Assembly (NCBI RefSeq): GCF_001280125.1
Contig: NZ_LGEG01000193.1
Coordinates: 59,655-123,654, forward strand
DNA length: 64,000 nt
Source: Streptomyces sp. NRRL F-6492
Lineage (GTDB): Bacteria > Actinomycetota > Actinomycetes > Streptomycetales > Streptomycetaceae
Reading direction: 5' to 3'
Positions 47,720 to 57,400 of this stretch are shown here, in pieces (the first letter of the stretch is position 1; each line of letters opens with the position of its first letter). Under the pieces are notes generated by a model that searched no databases, was not told where the DNA came from, and worked only from the letters and a program-made list of their open reading frames with translations. The position numbers were made by a program, and so were the translations under genes.

Positions 47720-50511
47720 GCTTCGAAGTCCATGTCGACGGAAGGCCGTTCGGCGACGAGCCGCGCGCCGGCCAGTGCCTGCGGACCTATCTGCGCGAGC
47801 GGGGCCGGTTCGGGGTGAAGAAGGGGTGCGACGCGGGCGACTGCGGCGCGTGCACCGTCCACGTCGACGGGGAACCGGTGCACAGCTGCCTCTACCCGGC
47901 CGTACGGGCCGAAGGGCGCGCGGTGACGACCGTGGAGGGGCTCGCCTCCCCGGAGGGCGGACTCCACCCCGTCCAACAGAGGTTCCTGGACGCGCAGGGC
48001 TACCAGTGCGGCTTCTGCACGGCCGGCTTCCTCATGACGACCGCCGCCCTGGAGGCCGAGCGCGGCACCCCGCACGACGACGGCAAGCTCGACGACCTGC
48101 CCCGCGCCTTCAAGGGCAACATCTGCCGCTGCACCGGCTACCGGGCGATCGAGGACGCCGTACGGGGCGTGAAGCACACCGAACGCCCGTGCGCGGGAAA
48201 GGCGGTGGGACAGAACGTCGCCGCGCCGGCCGGACCGCGGGTCGTCACCGGCACCGCCCGCTACACCTTCGACGTCGAGGTCCCCGGCCTGCTGCACATG
48301 AAGCTGCTGCGCTCCCCGCACCCGCACGCCCGGATCGTCGCGATCGACACCGCCGCCGCGCTGCGCGTCCCCGGCGTGCACGCCGTCCTCACCCACGAGG
48401 ACGCGCCGAAGACGCTCTACTCCTCCGCCCGCCACGAGCATCCCACCGAGGACCCCGACGACACCCGCGTCCTGGACGACGTCGTCCGGTACGTCGGCCA
48501 GCGGGTCGCCGCCGTCGTCGCCGACAGCGAGCGGGCCGCCGAGGAGGGCTGCCGCCGGATCGAGGTCACGTACGGGGAACTGCCGTACGTCACCGACCCG
48601 GAGGAGGCCATGCGCCCCGGCGCCCCCGTCGTCCACGCGGGCAAGGGGCCGGGGGAGCGCATCGCCCGGGTGGAGAACAACGTCGCGGGCGAGGTCCACG
48701 GCGAGATCGGCTGCGTCGAGGACGGCTTCGCGGAGGCGGACGTCGTGTACGAGGAGACCTTCCGCACCCAGCGGGTGCAGCACGCCAGCCTGGAGACCCA
48801 CGGCTGCGTCGCGTACTTCGAGCCGAAGGAGGACGGCACGGGCGAGCGGCTCACCGTCCGCTCCTCCACCCAGACCCCGTTCCTGACCCGGCGGGCCCTG
48901 TGCGCGCTCTACGGCCTGCCGGAGGACGGGGTGCGGGTGGTGGCGGGCCGGGTCGGCGGCGGCTTCGGCGGCAAGCAGGAGATGCTGACCGAGGACGTCG
49001 TCACCCTCGCCGCCCTCACGCTGCGCCGACCGGTGAAGCTGGAGTACACCCGGGCCGAGCAGTTCTACGGGGCGACCACCCGGCACCCGTTCACCATCGG
49101 CATCAAGGCGGGGGCGCGCGCCGACGGAACCCTCACCGCCGTACAGATGCGGGTGGTGTCCAACACCGGTGCGTACGGCAACCACGGCCCGGCCGTCATG
49201 TTCCACAGCGTCGGCGAGTCCTTCGCCGTCTACCGGGCCCCGCACAAGAAGGTCGACGCGTACTCCGTCTACACCAACGTCGTCCCGGCGGGCGCGTTCC
49301 GCGGCTACGGCCTCGGCCAGGTCACCTTCGCCGTCGAGTCCGTCATGGACGAGCTGGCCCGCCGCCTCGGCATGGACCCGCTCGTCCTCCGGGAGAAGAA
49401 CGTCATCGGGCCGGGGGAGGGCATGCACAGCCCGATCGGCGAGGAGGAGGACCTCCACATCGCCTCGTACGGCCTCGACCAGTGCCTCTCCGTCGTGCGG
49501 AACGCCCTCGCCGGGGACCGCAGCGCCGAGGAGGCACCCGAGGGCTGGCTCGTCGGGCAGGGGACCGGCATGGCGATGATCGCGACCGGCCCGCCCGGCG
49601 GGCACTACGCCGACGCCCGGGTCTCCCTGCTGGAGGACGGCACGTACGACATCGCGGTGGGCACCGCCGAGTTCGGCAACGGCACCACCACCGTCCACCA
49701 GCAGATCACCGCCGGGGCCCTGAACACCACCGAGGACCGGCTCGCCGTCCGCCAGTCCGACACCGACGTCGTCCGCCACGACACCGGCGCCTTCGGCTCC
49801 GCCGGCACCGTCGTCGCCGGCAAGGCCGTCCTCCTCGCCGCCACCTCCCTCGCCGAACGCCTCCGCACCCTCGCCGCCCGTCATACAGGGGCCGCCCGGC
49901 ACCTGTGCGTCCTGGGCGCCGAGTCCGTCGACTGCGCCGGCCGCATAGTCACCCTCAAGGAGCTGTACGAGGCGGGGCACGCGCTCGGGGCGGCGGAGGA
50001 GCTCGCGGCGGACGGGCACTGGGGCGGCTCGCCGCGCTCGGTGGCCTTCAACGCGCAGTGGTTCCGGATCGCCGTCGACCCGGACTCCGGGGAGGTCCGC
50101 ATCCTGCGCAGCGTCCACGCGGCCGACGCCGGCAAGGTCATGAACCCGATGCAGTGCCGGGGCCAGGTCGAGGGCGGGGTCGCGCAGGCCCTCGGCGCCA
50201 CCCTCTTCGAGACCGTCCGCGTCGACGAGCGCGGCGAGGTCACCACGGCCGCGTTCCGCCGCTACCGGCTTCCCCAGTACGCCGACGTGCCCCGCACCGA
50301 GGTCCACTTCACCGAGACGACCGACGCCATCGGCCCCCTCGGCGCCAAGTCGATGAGCGAGAGCCCCTTCAACCCGGTCGCCCCCGCCTTCGCCAACGCC
50401 CTGCGCGACGCCACGGGCATCCGCTTCACCGAACTGCCGGTGACCCGCGACCGCGTTTGGCTCGCCCTCGACCGGCAGGCGCGGGACCGGACGCGGAACG
50501 CGGTCCGATGA
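47716..50511 (+). CDS. Xanthine-dehydrogenase-type Mo subunit fused to [2Fe-2S] domain
   Basis: 931 residues. N-terminal part carries the two [2Fe-2S] sites: GCDAGDCGACTVHV with a later Cys, and QCGFCTAGF plus ICRCTGYRAIEDA. The rest is the molybdopterin subunit: GGGFGGKQEMLTED, RHPFTIGIKAGARADG, GAFRGYGLGQVTFAVESVMD and a Glu-containing C-terminus (PLGAKSMSESPFNPVAPA). With the FAD subunit it makes a two-gene enzyme oxidising a purine or another heterocycle or aldehyde. No XdhC-like maturation gene follows. Substrate inferred from PucR context. Confidence 0.92.
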   Translation: MSFEVHVDGRPFGDEPRAGQCLRTYLRERGRFGVKKGCDAGDCGACTVHVDGEPVHSCLYPAVRAEGRAVTTVEGLASPEGGLHPVQQRFLDAQGYQCGFCTAGFLMTTAALEAERGTPHDDGKLDDLPRAFKGNICRCTGYRAIEDAVRGVKHTERPCAGKAVGQNVAAPAGPRVVTGTARYTFDVEVPGLLHMKLLRSPHPHARIVAIDTAAALRVPGVHAVLTHEDAPKTLYSSARHEHPTEDPDDTRVLDDVVRYVGQRVAAVVADSERAAEEGCRRIEVTYGELPYVTDPEEAMRPGAPVVHAGKGPGERIARVENNVAGEVHGEIGCVEDGFAEADVVYEETFRTQRVQHASLETHGCVAYFEPKEDGTGERLTVRSSTQTPFLTRRALCALYGLPEDGVRVVAGRVGGGFGGKQEMLTEDVVTLAALTLRRPVKLEYTRAEQFYGATTRHPFTIGIKAGARADGTLTAVQMRVVSNTGAYGNHGPAVMFHSVGESFAVYRAPHKKVDAYSVYTNVVPAGAFRGYGLGQVTFAVESVMDELARRLGMDPLVLREKNVIGPGEGMHSPIGEEEDLHIASYGLDQCLSVVRNALAGDRSAEEAPEGWLVGQGTGMAMIATGPPGGHYADARVSLLEDGTYDIAVGTAEFGNGTTTVHQQITAGALNTTEDRLAVRQSDTDVVRHDTGAFGSAGTVVAGKAVLLAATSLAERLRTLAARHTGAARHLCVLGAESVDCAGRIVTLKELYEAGHALGAAEELAADGHWGGSPRSVAFNAQWFRIAVDPDSGEVRILRSVHAADAGKVMNPMQCRGQVEGGVAQALGATLFETVRVDERGEVTTAAFRRYRLPQYADVPRTEVHFTETTDAIGPLGAKSMSESPFNPVAPAFANALRDATGIRFTELPVTRDRVWLALDRQARDRTRNAVR

Positions 50512-50658
50512 GCCGGGCAAGGACGAGGGAAAGGCTCGTAGGAAGCTCACATGTGCGGGCCGAACACGATGATTCACGTGGCAGACACGGTTCTCCGCTC
50601 CACCGGTCGGGTATCACTGCGCGCAGCCGCCGTACCGACCGCCGCGAGGGGACCGACG

Positions 50659-51201
50659 ATGAGCCGACCGAACACCGCGCCCCACCCGACACCCGCCGCC
50701 GCACCCGCACCGACGCGCACACCCGCGCCCGCGTCCGTGCCCGCCGGATCCTTCACGCTCCGGGGGGACGTGGCCCGCCCCGCCACGCTCACCGTCGCCG
50801 ACCTGCGCCGGGACTGGGAGCAGCACCGGGTCGAGGTCGTCTTCGACTGCGCCACCGCGGGGCCCCAGCACCACACCTTCTCCGGGCCCCTCCTCCGGGA
50901 GGTCGCCACCGCGGCACGCCCCCGCTTCGACCCCGCCCGCCGCAAGGAGCGCTCCCGCTTCCTGATCGCCGTCGACGGCGGCGACGGCCACCACGCGCTC
51001 CTGTCGTGGGCGGAGATCGACGCCGACTTCGGCGACGCCCCCGTCCTCCTCGCGACCCGGATGGACGACCGGGACCTCGACGGGGACGGCCCTCAGCTCG
51101 TCGTCCCGTCCGACCGCTGCGGAGCCCGCTACGTCAGTGCCGTCACCGGCATCTGGATCGGCTCCGCCCGGCTCGCCGCGCCCCTCCCGTCCGGCACGTG
51201 A
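50659..51201 (+). CDS. Sulfite-oxidase-fold molybdopterin-binding protein
   Basis: 180 residues: a Pro/Ala/Thr-rich lead of about 35, then a single molybdopterin-binding domain of the sulfite oxidase/YedY type. Seen: LTVADLRRDWEQHRVEVVFDCATAG, in which the cysteine is placed as the usual Mo ligand, FSGPLLREV, and VVPSDRCGARYVSAVTGIWIG. Start ATG at 50659 follows GAGGGGA; a longer frame upstream has no good start signal. Partner and substrate unknown. It lies inside the molybdenum gene block. Confidence 0.8.
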   Translation: MSRPNTAPHPTPAAAPAPTRTPAPASVPAGSFTLRGDVARPATLTVADLRRDWEQHRVEVVFDCATAGPQHHTFSGPLLREVATAARPRFDPARRKERSRFLIAVDGGDGHHALLSWAEIDADFGDAPVLLATRMDDRDLDGDGPQLVVPSDRCGARYVSAVTGIWIGSARLAAPLPSGT

Positions 51202-51241
51202 GACCACGGGGCGCCCCTCCTCGTCGGTTCCTACGACCTGC

Positions 51242-51292
51242 CTCTCATCCGCGATGGAGAGTCCCACCACTTTGTTGCAGATGAGAGCAACA
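51242..51292. promoter_or_regulatory. Inverted repeats upstream of the mod genes
   Basis: TGTTGC (51273-51278) and GCAACA (51287-51292) flank 8 bp; CTCTCATC (51242-51249) pairs with GATGAGAG (51280-51287). The stretch is less GC-rich than its surroundings. Candidate promoter/operator for the mod transcript, perhaps for a Mop/TOBE regulator. Confidence 0.45.
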
Positions 51293-51311
51293 GAGGCCTA
51301 ACGTGTCGCAT

Positions 51312-51437
51312 ATGCAGCCCTACAGCACCGGGCGGGCCACGCGGCCGCCGGGCGTCAGTGAGGAACGGGGACCGGAAGTCGGCGCGCGGGCCACCGCCCG
51401 CGTGGAGCCGACCGGCGTGCACATCGACCGCGCCTGA
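51312..51437 (+). pseudogene. Remnant of a Mop/TOBE molybdate-binding regulator
   Basis: A 41-codon frame starting MQPYSTGRATRPPGVSEE and ending ATARVEPTGVHIDRA. It matches the first ~18 and last ~20 residues of the complete Mo-binding regulator at 44626 (MPSYSIGQAAQLLGVSSE and VTARVKSTSVHIDLT) while the middle ~90 residues are gone. So it is an internally deleted copy, too short to fold as either domain. It lies directly before modA, where a Mo-sensing regulator would be expected. Confidence 0.8.
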
Positions 51438-51529
51438 CCATCCCTCATGCAACACCGCGACACCTCGGCCGTCGGCGCGGCCGGCCCGTCCACGCACCTT
51501 CCGTTCGTTCCCAAGGAGTCCAGATCCCC

Positions 51530-52339
51530 ATGTCCCTCACCCCCGCCGGACGCCGCACCGCCGCCGCCGTGCTCACCGCCGCCCTGCTCGTCCCGCTCGC
51601 GGCCTGCGGCGACGACGGCGCGAAGAAGGACACCGGCGGCTCCCCGGCCTCCGGCTCCACGAGCGGCGCCCCCGCGGCGAACCTCACCGTGCTCGCCGCC
51701 GCGTCCCTCACCGACGTGTTCAAGACGGCCGGCGCGGCGTACGAGAAGTCCCACCCGGGCACGAAGCTGACCTTCTCCTTCGCCGGCTCGCAGGAGCTCG
51801 TCGCCCAGGTCTCCCAGGGCTCGCCCGCCGACGTCCTGGTGACCGCCGACACCAAGAGCATGGACAAGGTGAAGGCCGACACGGGCACCCCCGCGATCAT
51901 CGCGAGGAACCGGCTCGTCATCGCCACCGGCGAGGGCAACCCCTTCAAGGTCGACGAGCTGAAGGACCTGGCCGACACCAAGCTCAAGGTCGTCCTCGCG
52001 GCCCCCGAGGTCCCGGCCGGCAAGTACAGCAAGCAGATCCTCGACAAGCAGGAGATCACGGTGAAGCCGGTCTCCCAGGAGCCCAGCGTGCGCGCCGTGC
52101 TCGGCAAGGTCGAGCTGGGCGAGGCCGACGCCGGCCTCGTCTACAAGACCGACGCCGAGAGCGCGAAGGACAAGGTCGACGCCGTCGAGATCCCCGACGA
52201 CCAGAACGCCGTCGCGAAGTACCCGGCCGCCACGCTGAAGGACTCGAAGAACGCCGAGGCCGCCGCCGCGTTCGTCGCCTGGCTCTCCTCGCCCGAGGGA
52301 CAGAAGATCCTCCAGGACGCCGGCTTCCAGAAGCCGTAA
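51530..52339 (+). CDS. modA: Molybdate ABC transporter binding lipoprotein
   Basis: 269 residues. Lipoprotein signal with lipobox VPLAAC near residue 25 and a Ser/Gly-rich linker; mature part is ModA-like (NLTVLAAASLTDVFKTAG, FAGSQELVAQVSQGSPADVL, GEADAGLVYKTDA). It captures molybdate at the cell surface for the ModBC fusion encoded next. ATG at 51530 has AAGGAG upstream. A hairpin separates it from the permease/ATPase gene. Confidence 0.95.
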   Translation: MSLTPAGRRTAAAVLTAALLVPLAACGDDGAKKDTGGSPASGSTSGAPAANLTVLAAASLTDVFKTAGAAYEKSHPGTKLTFSFAGSQELVAQVSQGSPADVLVTADTKSMDKVKADTGTPAIIARNRLVIATGEGNPFKVDELKDLADTKLKVVLAAPEVPAGKYSKQILDKQEITVKPVSQEPSVRAVLGKVELGEADAGLVYKTDAESAKDKVDAVEIPDDQNAVAKYPAATLKDSKNAEAAAAFVAWLSSPEGQKILQDAGFQKP

Positions 52340-52361
52340 CGTACGGGATCGTCCACGATCG

Positions 52362-52400
52362 GGAGGGGCTGCCCGCACCGGGGGAGCGGACAGCCCCTCC
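52362..52400 (+). terminator. Hairpin between modA and the modBC fusion gene
   Basis: GGAGGGGCTG (52362-52371) pairs with CAGCCCCTCC (52391-52400), 19-nt loop that can pair further. It may terminate or process part of the mRNA so that the binding protein is made in excess. Confidence 0.6.
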
Positions 52401-52428
52401 GCTCCACGCCCCCACCTCTCCGGGACCG

Positions 52429-54420
52429 ATGATGAAACCAGCAGGCATACGCGTCTCAGGGAGACGTCCCGGGACCCCCCGGCCGCCCCTCGCCCTCGCG
52501 CTGCCCGCGCTGGCGGCCGTGGCCTTCCTGGCACTGCCCCTGGTCGGCATCCTCGTACGGACCGAGTGGGGCGAGCTCGCCGGCCACCTGACGTCACCGG
52601 GGACCGTCGAGGCGCTGAAGCTGTCGCTCCTCGTCTCCTTCTGGGCGCTCGGCCTCTCGCTGCTCCTCGGGGTGCCCCTGGCCTGGCTCCTCGCACGGGT
52701 CTCCTTCCCCGGCAAGGCGCTCGTCCGCTCGCTCGTCCTGCTGCCGATGGTGCTGCCGCCGACCGTCGGCGGCGTCGCGCTGCTCCTGGCCTTCGGCCGG
52801 CGCGGACTGCTCGGGCCGTGGCTGGAGGGCACCTTCGGCATCACCCTGCCGTTCCACACCTCCGGCGCGGTGATCGCCGCCACCTTCGTCGCGATGCCCT
52901 TCCTGGTGATCAGCCTGGAGGGCGCCCTCGGCGGGCTCCGGCCCCGGTACGAGGAGACCGCGGCGTCCCTCGGTGCCTCACCGGTCCGCGTCTTCCTCAC
53001 CGTGACGCTCCCGATGGTGGCGCCCGGAATCCTCGCCGGCGCGGCCCTCACCTGGGCGCGGGCGCTGGGCGAGTTCGGCGCCACGATCACCTTCGCCGGG
53101 AACCTGCCCGGCACCACCCAGACCCTGCCGCTCCAGGTCTACCTCCTGCTCCAGGAGGAACCCGAGGCCGCCACCTCCGTCTCCCTGCTGCTCCTCGCCA
53201 TCGCGATGACGGTCCTCATCGCCCTGCGCGGACGCTGGACCGGCACCCCGCAGGACCGCAAGCGCCACCCCGCCCCCACGGAGGAACCGGACACGAAGGA
53301 ACGGGCCACGGCGGGCTCGGCGACGGCGGAGCCACCGGCCGACGCCGCCCCGCCCGCCGCCCCGCCCGCCGCCCCGTCCGCCGGCCGTTGGGCCCTGCAC
53401 GCCGACGTCACCGGCTTCACCGAGCTCACCCTCGACGCGGAGCCGACCACCACGATCGCCGTCGTCGGCCCCAACGGCGCCGGCAAGACCACCCTGCTCC
53501 GCGCCCTCCTCGGCCTCACCCCCCGCGCCCACGCGGACCTCCGGCTCGGCGACGAGGACGTCACCGCCCTGCCCCCGCACCGCCGCCACGTCGCGTGGGT
53601 CCCGCAGGACGGCGCGCTCTTCCCGCACCTGTCCGCCCTCGCCAACACCGCCTACGGCCTGCGCGCCCAGGGCGTCCCCCGCGCCGGGGCCCGCCGCGAG
53701 GCGCAGGCATGGCTCGACCGCCTCGGCGTCGGCCACCTCGGCCACCGCAAACCGGCACAGCTCTCCGGCGGCCAGGCCCAGCGCGTCGCCCTCGCCCGGG
53801 CGCTCGCCGCCCGCCCCCGGCTCCTCGTCCTCGACGAACCCCTCGCCGCCCTCGACCAGACCACCCGGGCCCACGTCCGGCACACCCTGCGCACCCACCT
53901 CGCCGGCTTCGGCGGCGTCTGCCTCATCGTCACCCACGACCCGGTCGAGGCCGTCTCCCTCGCCGACCGCGTCCTCGTCCTCCAGGACGGCCGCGCCCTC
54001 CAGGACGACACCCCCGCCGAGGTCACCCGCCACCCCAGGTCCCCCTGGGTCGCCCGCATGCTCGGCCGCAACGCCTGGCCCGGCACCGCCACCCCCGACG
54101 GCCTCGCACTCGACGGCGGCGGCACCCTGATCGCCGCCGAACCCCCGCCGCCCGGCACCCCGGCCCTCGCGATCGTCGCCCCCGAAGCGGTCTCCCTGCA
54201 CCGCGAGCGTCCGGTCGGCAGCCCCCGCAACGTCTGGCCCGGCACCGTACGCGAGATCACCACCAGCGGCAGCCGCCTGCGCGTCCTGGTCACCTCCACG
54301 GAGGCCCCCGACCTCGTCGCCGAGATCACCCCGCAGGCCGCCGCCGAACTCGGCCTGGCGGACGGGGTGCCGGTCTGGACCGGCCTCAAGGCGACCGAGA
54401 CGACGGTCGTGGCCCTCTGA
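52429..54420 (+). CDS. modBC: Molybdate ABC permease-ATPase fusion (ModB-ModC)
   Basis: 663-residue fusion. Residues about 20-270 are the ModB permease (LPMVLPPTVGGVALLLAFG, and EETAASLGASPVRVFLTVTL with the EAA loop). After an Ala/Pro-rich linker (about 275-325) comes the ModC ATPase: Walker A GPNGAGKTT, signature LSGGQAQRVALARAL, Walker B LLVLDEPLAALD, H-loop VTHDPVEAV, then a TOBE-like C-terminus. ATG ATG at 52429. Imports molybdate for the nitrate reductase, xanthine-type and other Mo enzymes nearby. Fusion of the two subunits is less common than separate genes. Confidence 0.94.
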   Translation: MMKPAGIRVSGRRPGTPRPPLALALPALAAVAFLALPLVGILVRTEWGELAGHLTSPGTVEALKLSLLVSFWALGLSLLLGVPLAWLLARVSFPGKALVRSLVLLPMVLPPTVGGVALLLAFGRRGLLGPWLEGTFGITLPFHTSGAVIAATFVAMPFLVISLEGALGGLRPRYEETAASLGASPVRVFLTVTLPMVAPGILAGAALTWARALGEFGATITFAGNLPGTTQTLPLQVYLLLQEEPEAATSVSLLLLAIAMTVLIALRGRWTGTPQDRKRHPAPTEEPDTKERATAGSATAEPPADAAPPAAPPAAPSAGRWALHADVTGFTELTLDAEPTTTIAVVGPNGAGKTTLLRALLGLTPRAHADLRLGDEDVTALPPHRRHVAWVPQDGALFPHLSALANTAYGLRAQGVPRAGARREAQAWLDRLGVGHLGHRKPAQLSGGQAQRVALARALAARPRLLVLDEPLAALDQTTRAHVRHTLRTHLAGFGGVCLIVTHDPVEAVSLADRVLVLQDGRALQDDTPAEVTRHPRSPWVARMLGRNAWPGTATPDGLALDGGGTLIAAEPPPPGTPALAIVAPEAVSLHRERPVGSPRNVWPGTVREITTSGSRLRVLVTSTEAPDLVAEITPQAAAELGLADGVPVWTGLKATETTVVAL

Positions 54421-54451
54421 CCGGCGCGGCCCTCTCCGGCGCCCGGGCCCG

Positions 54452-57400
54452 TCAGGGACTCTCCCCCGGGGCCGGGGCCACGTCGCCGGCCAGGCCGTCG
54501 CGGGCCAGGCCGTACTCGTGGGGGTGGCTCTCGGCGCCGGGCAGGGCGAGGACGGCCTCGAACTCGCGGCGGGCCTCGGCGTGCCGGCCCGCGGCCGCGT
54601 AGGTGCCGCCCAGCCGGACGCGGACCTGCATCTCCAGCCACGTGCTGGTGTGCCGGGTCAGCGCGGACAGGGCCTCGTGGTGGGCGTCGACGGCCGGGCC
54701 CAGCCGGCCCAGGGCGTGCTCGGCGGCGGCGAGCCGGGAGAGCGTCGCCGCCCGCAGCGGCGGGTCCTCGGCCGCGCGGGCCAGGTCGGCCGCCCGCCGC
54801 AGCAGCCCGACGGCCTCCGCCGTCCGGCCCAGGGCCAGCTGGGCCTCGGCGACGAAGCACAGACTGCTGGCGACCGGACGGGGCCGGCCGCTCTTCTCGG
54901 CGAGCGCGAGGGCGGTGGCGTAGAGCGCCAGGGCCTCCTCGTACCGCCCCCGCCGGTGGTGGATCGCGCCCAGGTTGCAGGTCACGATCCCGGTCAGCCA
55001 GTCGTCGCCGAGCCCGGCCGCCCGCTCCACCGCCTCCTCCAGCCGGGCGGTGCCCTCCTCGACGCGGCCCAGCGTCCACTCCGTGACCCCCATGCCGGCG
55101 ACGGCCCGGACGCGGTCCCGGGGGTCGCCGTGGCCGGAACCGTGGCGCAGCGCGTCGGCGAACCAGGAGTGCGCCTGCCGGAACCGTCCCCTGTGCACCT
55201 CCAGGAACCCCATGCAGTTGCGCAGCGAGGCGGGCATCCGCAGGTCGGAGGACCGGTCCGCACACGACAGGGCGAGCTCCAGGGCGGTCCGGCACTCGTG
55301 GTGGTTGCCCTGGCCGAGCAGGTGGTCGACCAGCGCCTCGGCGATCCAGCAGGCGTGGTCGAACTCCCCGGCGGCGACCGCGTAGGCCACCACGTCGACC
55401 AGCTCCCCGCCCGTCGCGCCCAGCCACGCGGACGCCTCCCGCCAGTCGGCGAACGGAGCGTCGCCGGCGTCCTCGGGCCCGGTGGGGAACGCGTCCGGAC
55501 CCCAGTCGGCGGCGAGCCGCCCGGCGGCCGTGTAGAGCCGCAGGACGGCGTCCCGGTCCGCCGCGGCCTCCTCGGGCACCTCCTCGGCGAGCTGCCGGGC
55601 GTGGGCCCGTACGAGATCGTGCAGCCGGTACCGGCCGGGATGCGGCTGCTGCACCAGGCTCGCGTCGACCAGGTCCTCCAGGACCTCCTCGGCGTACCGC
55701 CGGGAACGGCCCAGCACGACGGCGAGCACGAGGTCGTCGAACCGGGCCGTCGGCGCCAGGCCCACCGCCCGGAAACCGCGCCGCAGCCCGGGGGCGAGCT
55801 GGTCGTACGACAGCCGGAACGCGGCCTCCACGCTGCGGTCCTCGGCCCGCAGCTCACCGAGGCCGCGCGCGTCGTCGGACATCCGTCCGGCCAGGAAGGC
55901 GAGGGTCCACGACGGGCGGTTCTGCAGCCGGGCGCCCGCGATGCGCAGCGCCAGGGGCAGTCCGCCGCAGCGGCGGGCGAGTTCGCGGGCCGCCTCGGGC
56001 TCGCGGTCCGCCCGGTCCGCGCCGAGGAGCTCGCGGAGCAGTCCGACCGCGACCCCGGTGTCCAGGGGCTCCACGGTGAGCCGTACGCCGGCGTCGAGAC
56101 CCGGCAGGCGCTGCCGGCCCGCGACGAGGACCCGGCTCCCCGGCCCGGCGGGCAGCAGCGGACGCACCTGCTCGGCGCTGCGGGCGTCGTCCACGACGAG
56201 CAGCAGCCGCAGCCCGCTCGTGGCGGCCCGCCAGGCCGCGACCAGCTCCGTCAGGTCGTCCCGGCCGTCGTCCCCGTCCTGGGCGCCCGGCGGTTCGTCG
56301 GGGACCCCGTGGCCCCGGTCCCGGACCGCGCGCAGCAGCCGGCGCAGGGCCCGCCGCGGATCGACGGTCTCGTGGGCGGCGCCGTACGCGTGCAGGTCCA
56401 CGAACAGGCAGCCGTCGGGGTGGGCGTCGGCCAGCGTCCAGGCGGCGCGCACCACCAGGGCCGTCTTGCCGACCCCCGCCGTACCGTCGACGGTCATCAC
56501 GGACACCGCCCCCGGGGCCACCGGAGCGGTGAGGAGGGCGAGTTCCGCCTCGCGCCCGATCAGAGAGGCGGTGTCGCCCGGGAGTTCGTTGCGGTGCCGG
56601 CGGGGGCGGTGGGCCCGGTCGGAGGGGCCGGTGGGGTCGGGGTGACGGGGGTGCTCCCCGTGCCGGGGGCGGGGGAGGCCGGAGCCGTCGGCGAGACGGT
56701 GCTCGACGTCCGTGCCGGCGCCGGGCGCGCCGGGCCCTTGCCCGAACTCGCCCCCGACGGCGGGGAGGTGCCCGGCATCCGAACCGGGGCCGCCGTCGGG
56801 ACCGGTACCGGCCCCGCCCCGTCGCCGCCGCCCGAGCAGGAGCCGGTCGTCCCGCCGCAGGACGGCCTGGTGCACACGGCGCAACTCCTCGCCCGGCTCC
56901 ACGCCCAGCTCGTCGAGGAGCCGGCGGCGCGTCTCCCCGTAGACGGCCAGGGCCTCGGCCTGCCGGCCGCTGCCGTACAGCGCGCGCATCCGCAGGGCGG
57001 CGAGCGGCTCGTCGTGCGGCGGGGCCGGCGGCGCCGCCATGAGGCCGTCCAGGGCCTCCGCGTGACGCCCGAGCAGGACGAGGCACTCCGCCCGGTCCTG
57101 GAGGAGCGCGCGCCGCTGCCGGGCGAGCCGCTGCCGCTCGCTCCCGGCGAGGGGCCCCGGCAGCCCCGGCAGGGGCTCGCCGTGGAGCAGCTCCAGGGCC
57201 CGGCCGCCGTGGTCGAGCGCCGCGTCGAGGTCGCCGGCGGCCTTCGCCCGCCGGGCGTGGGCGACCCGTTCGGCGAGTTCGGCCAGATCGGTCCCGGCCC
57301 CCTCGGGCACGAAGCGGTAGCCGCCGCGCCCGCCGAGGATCACCGACCCGCCGGGCCCGGCGTCCGGCGCGTCGAGCGCCTTGCGCAGCGCGTAGACGTA

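Noticed and set aside
47107..50577. A 1156-codon minus-strand frame opposite the xanthine-dehydrogenase-type genes
   Set aside because: Shadow of the plus-strand coding sequence; composition is Gly/Val/Glu/Arg repeats with no recognisable domain.
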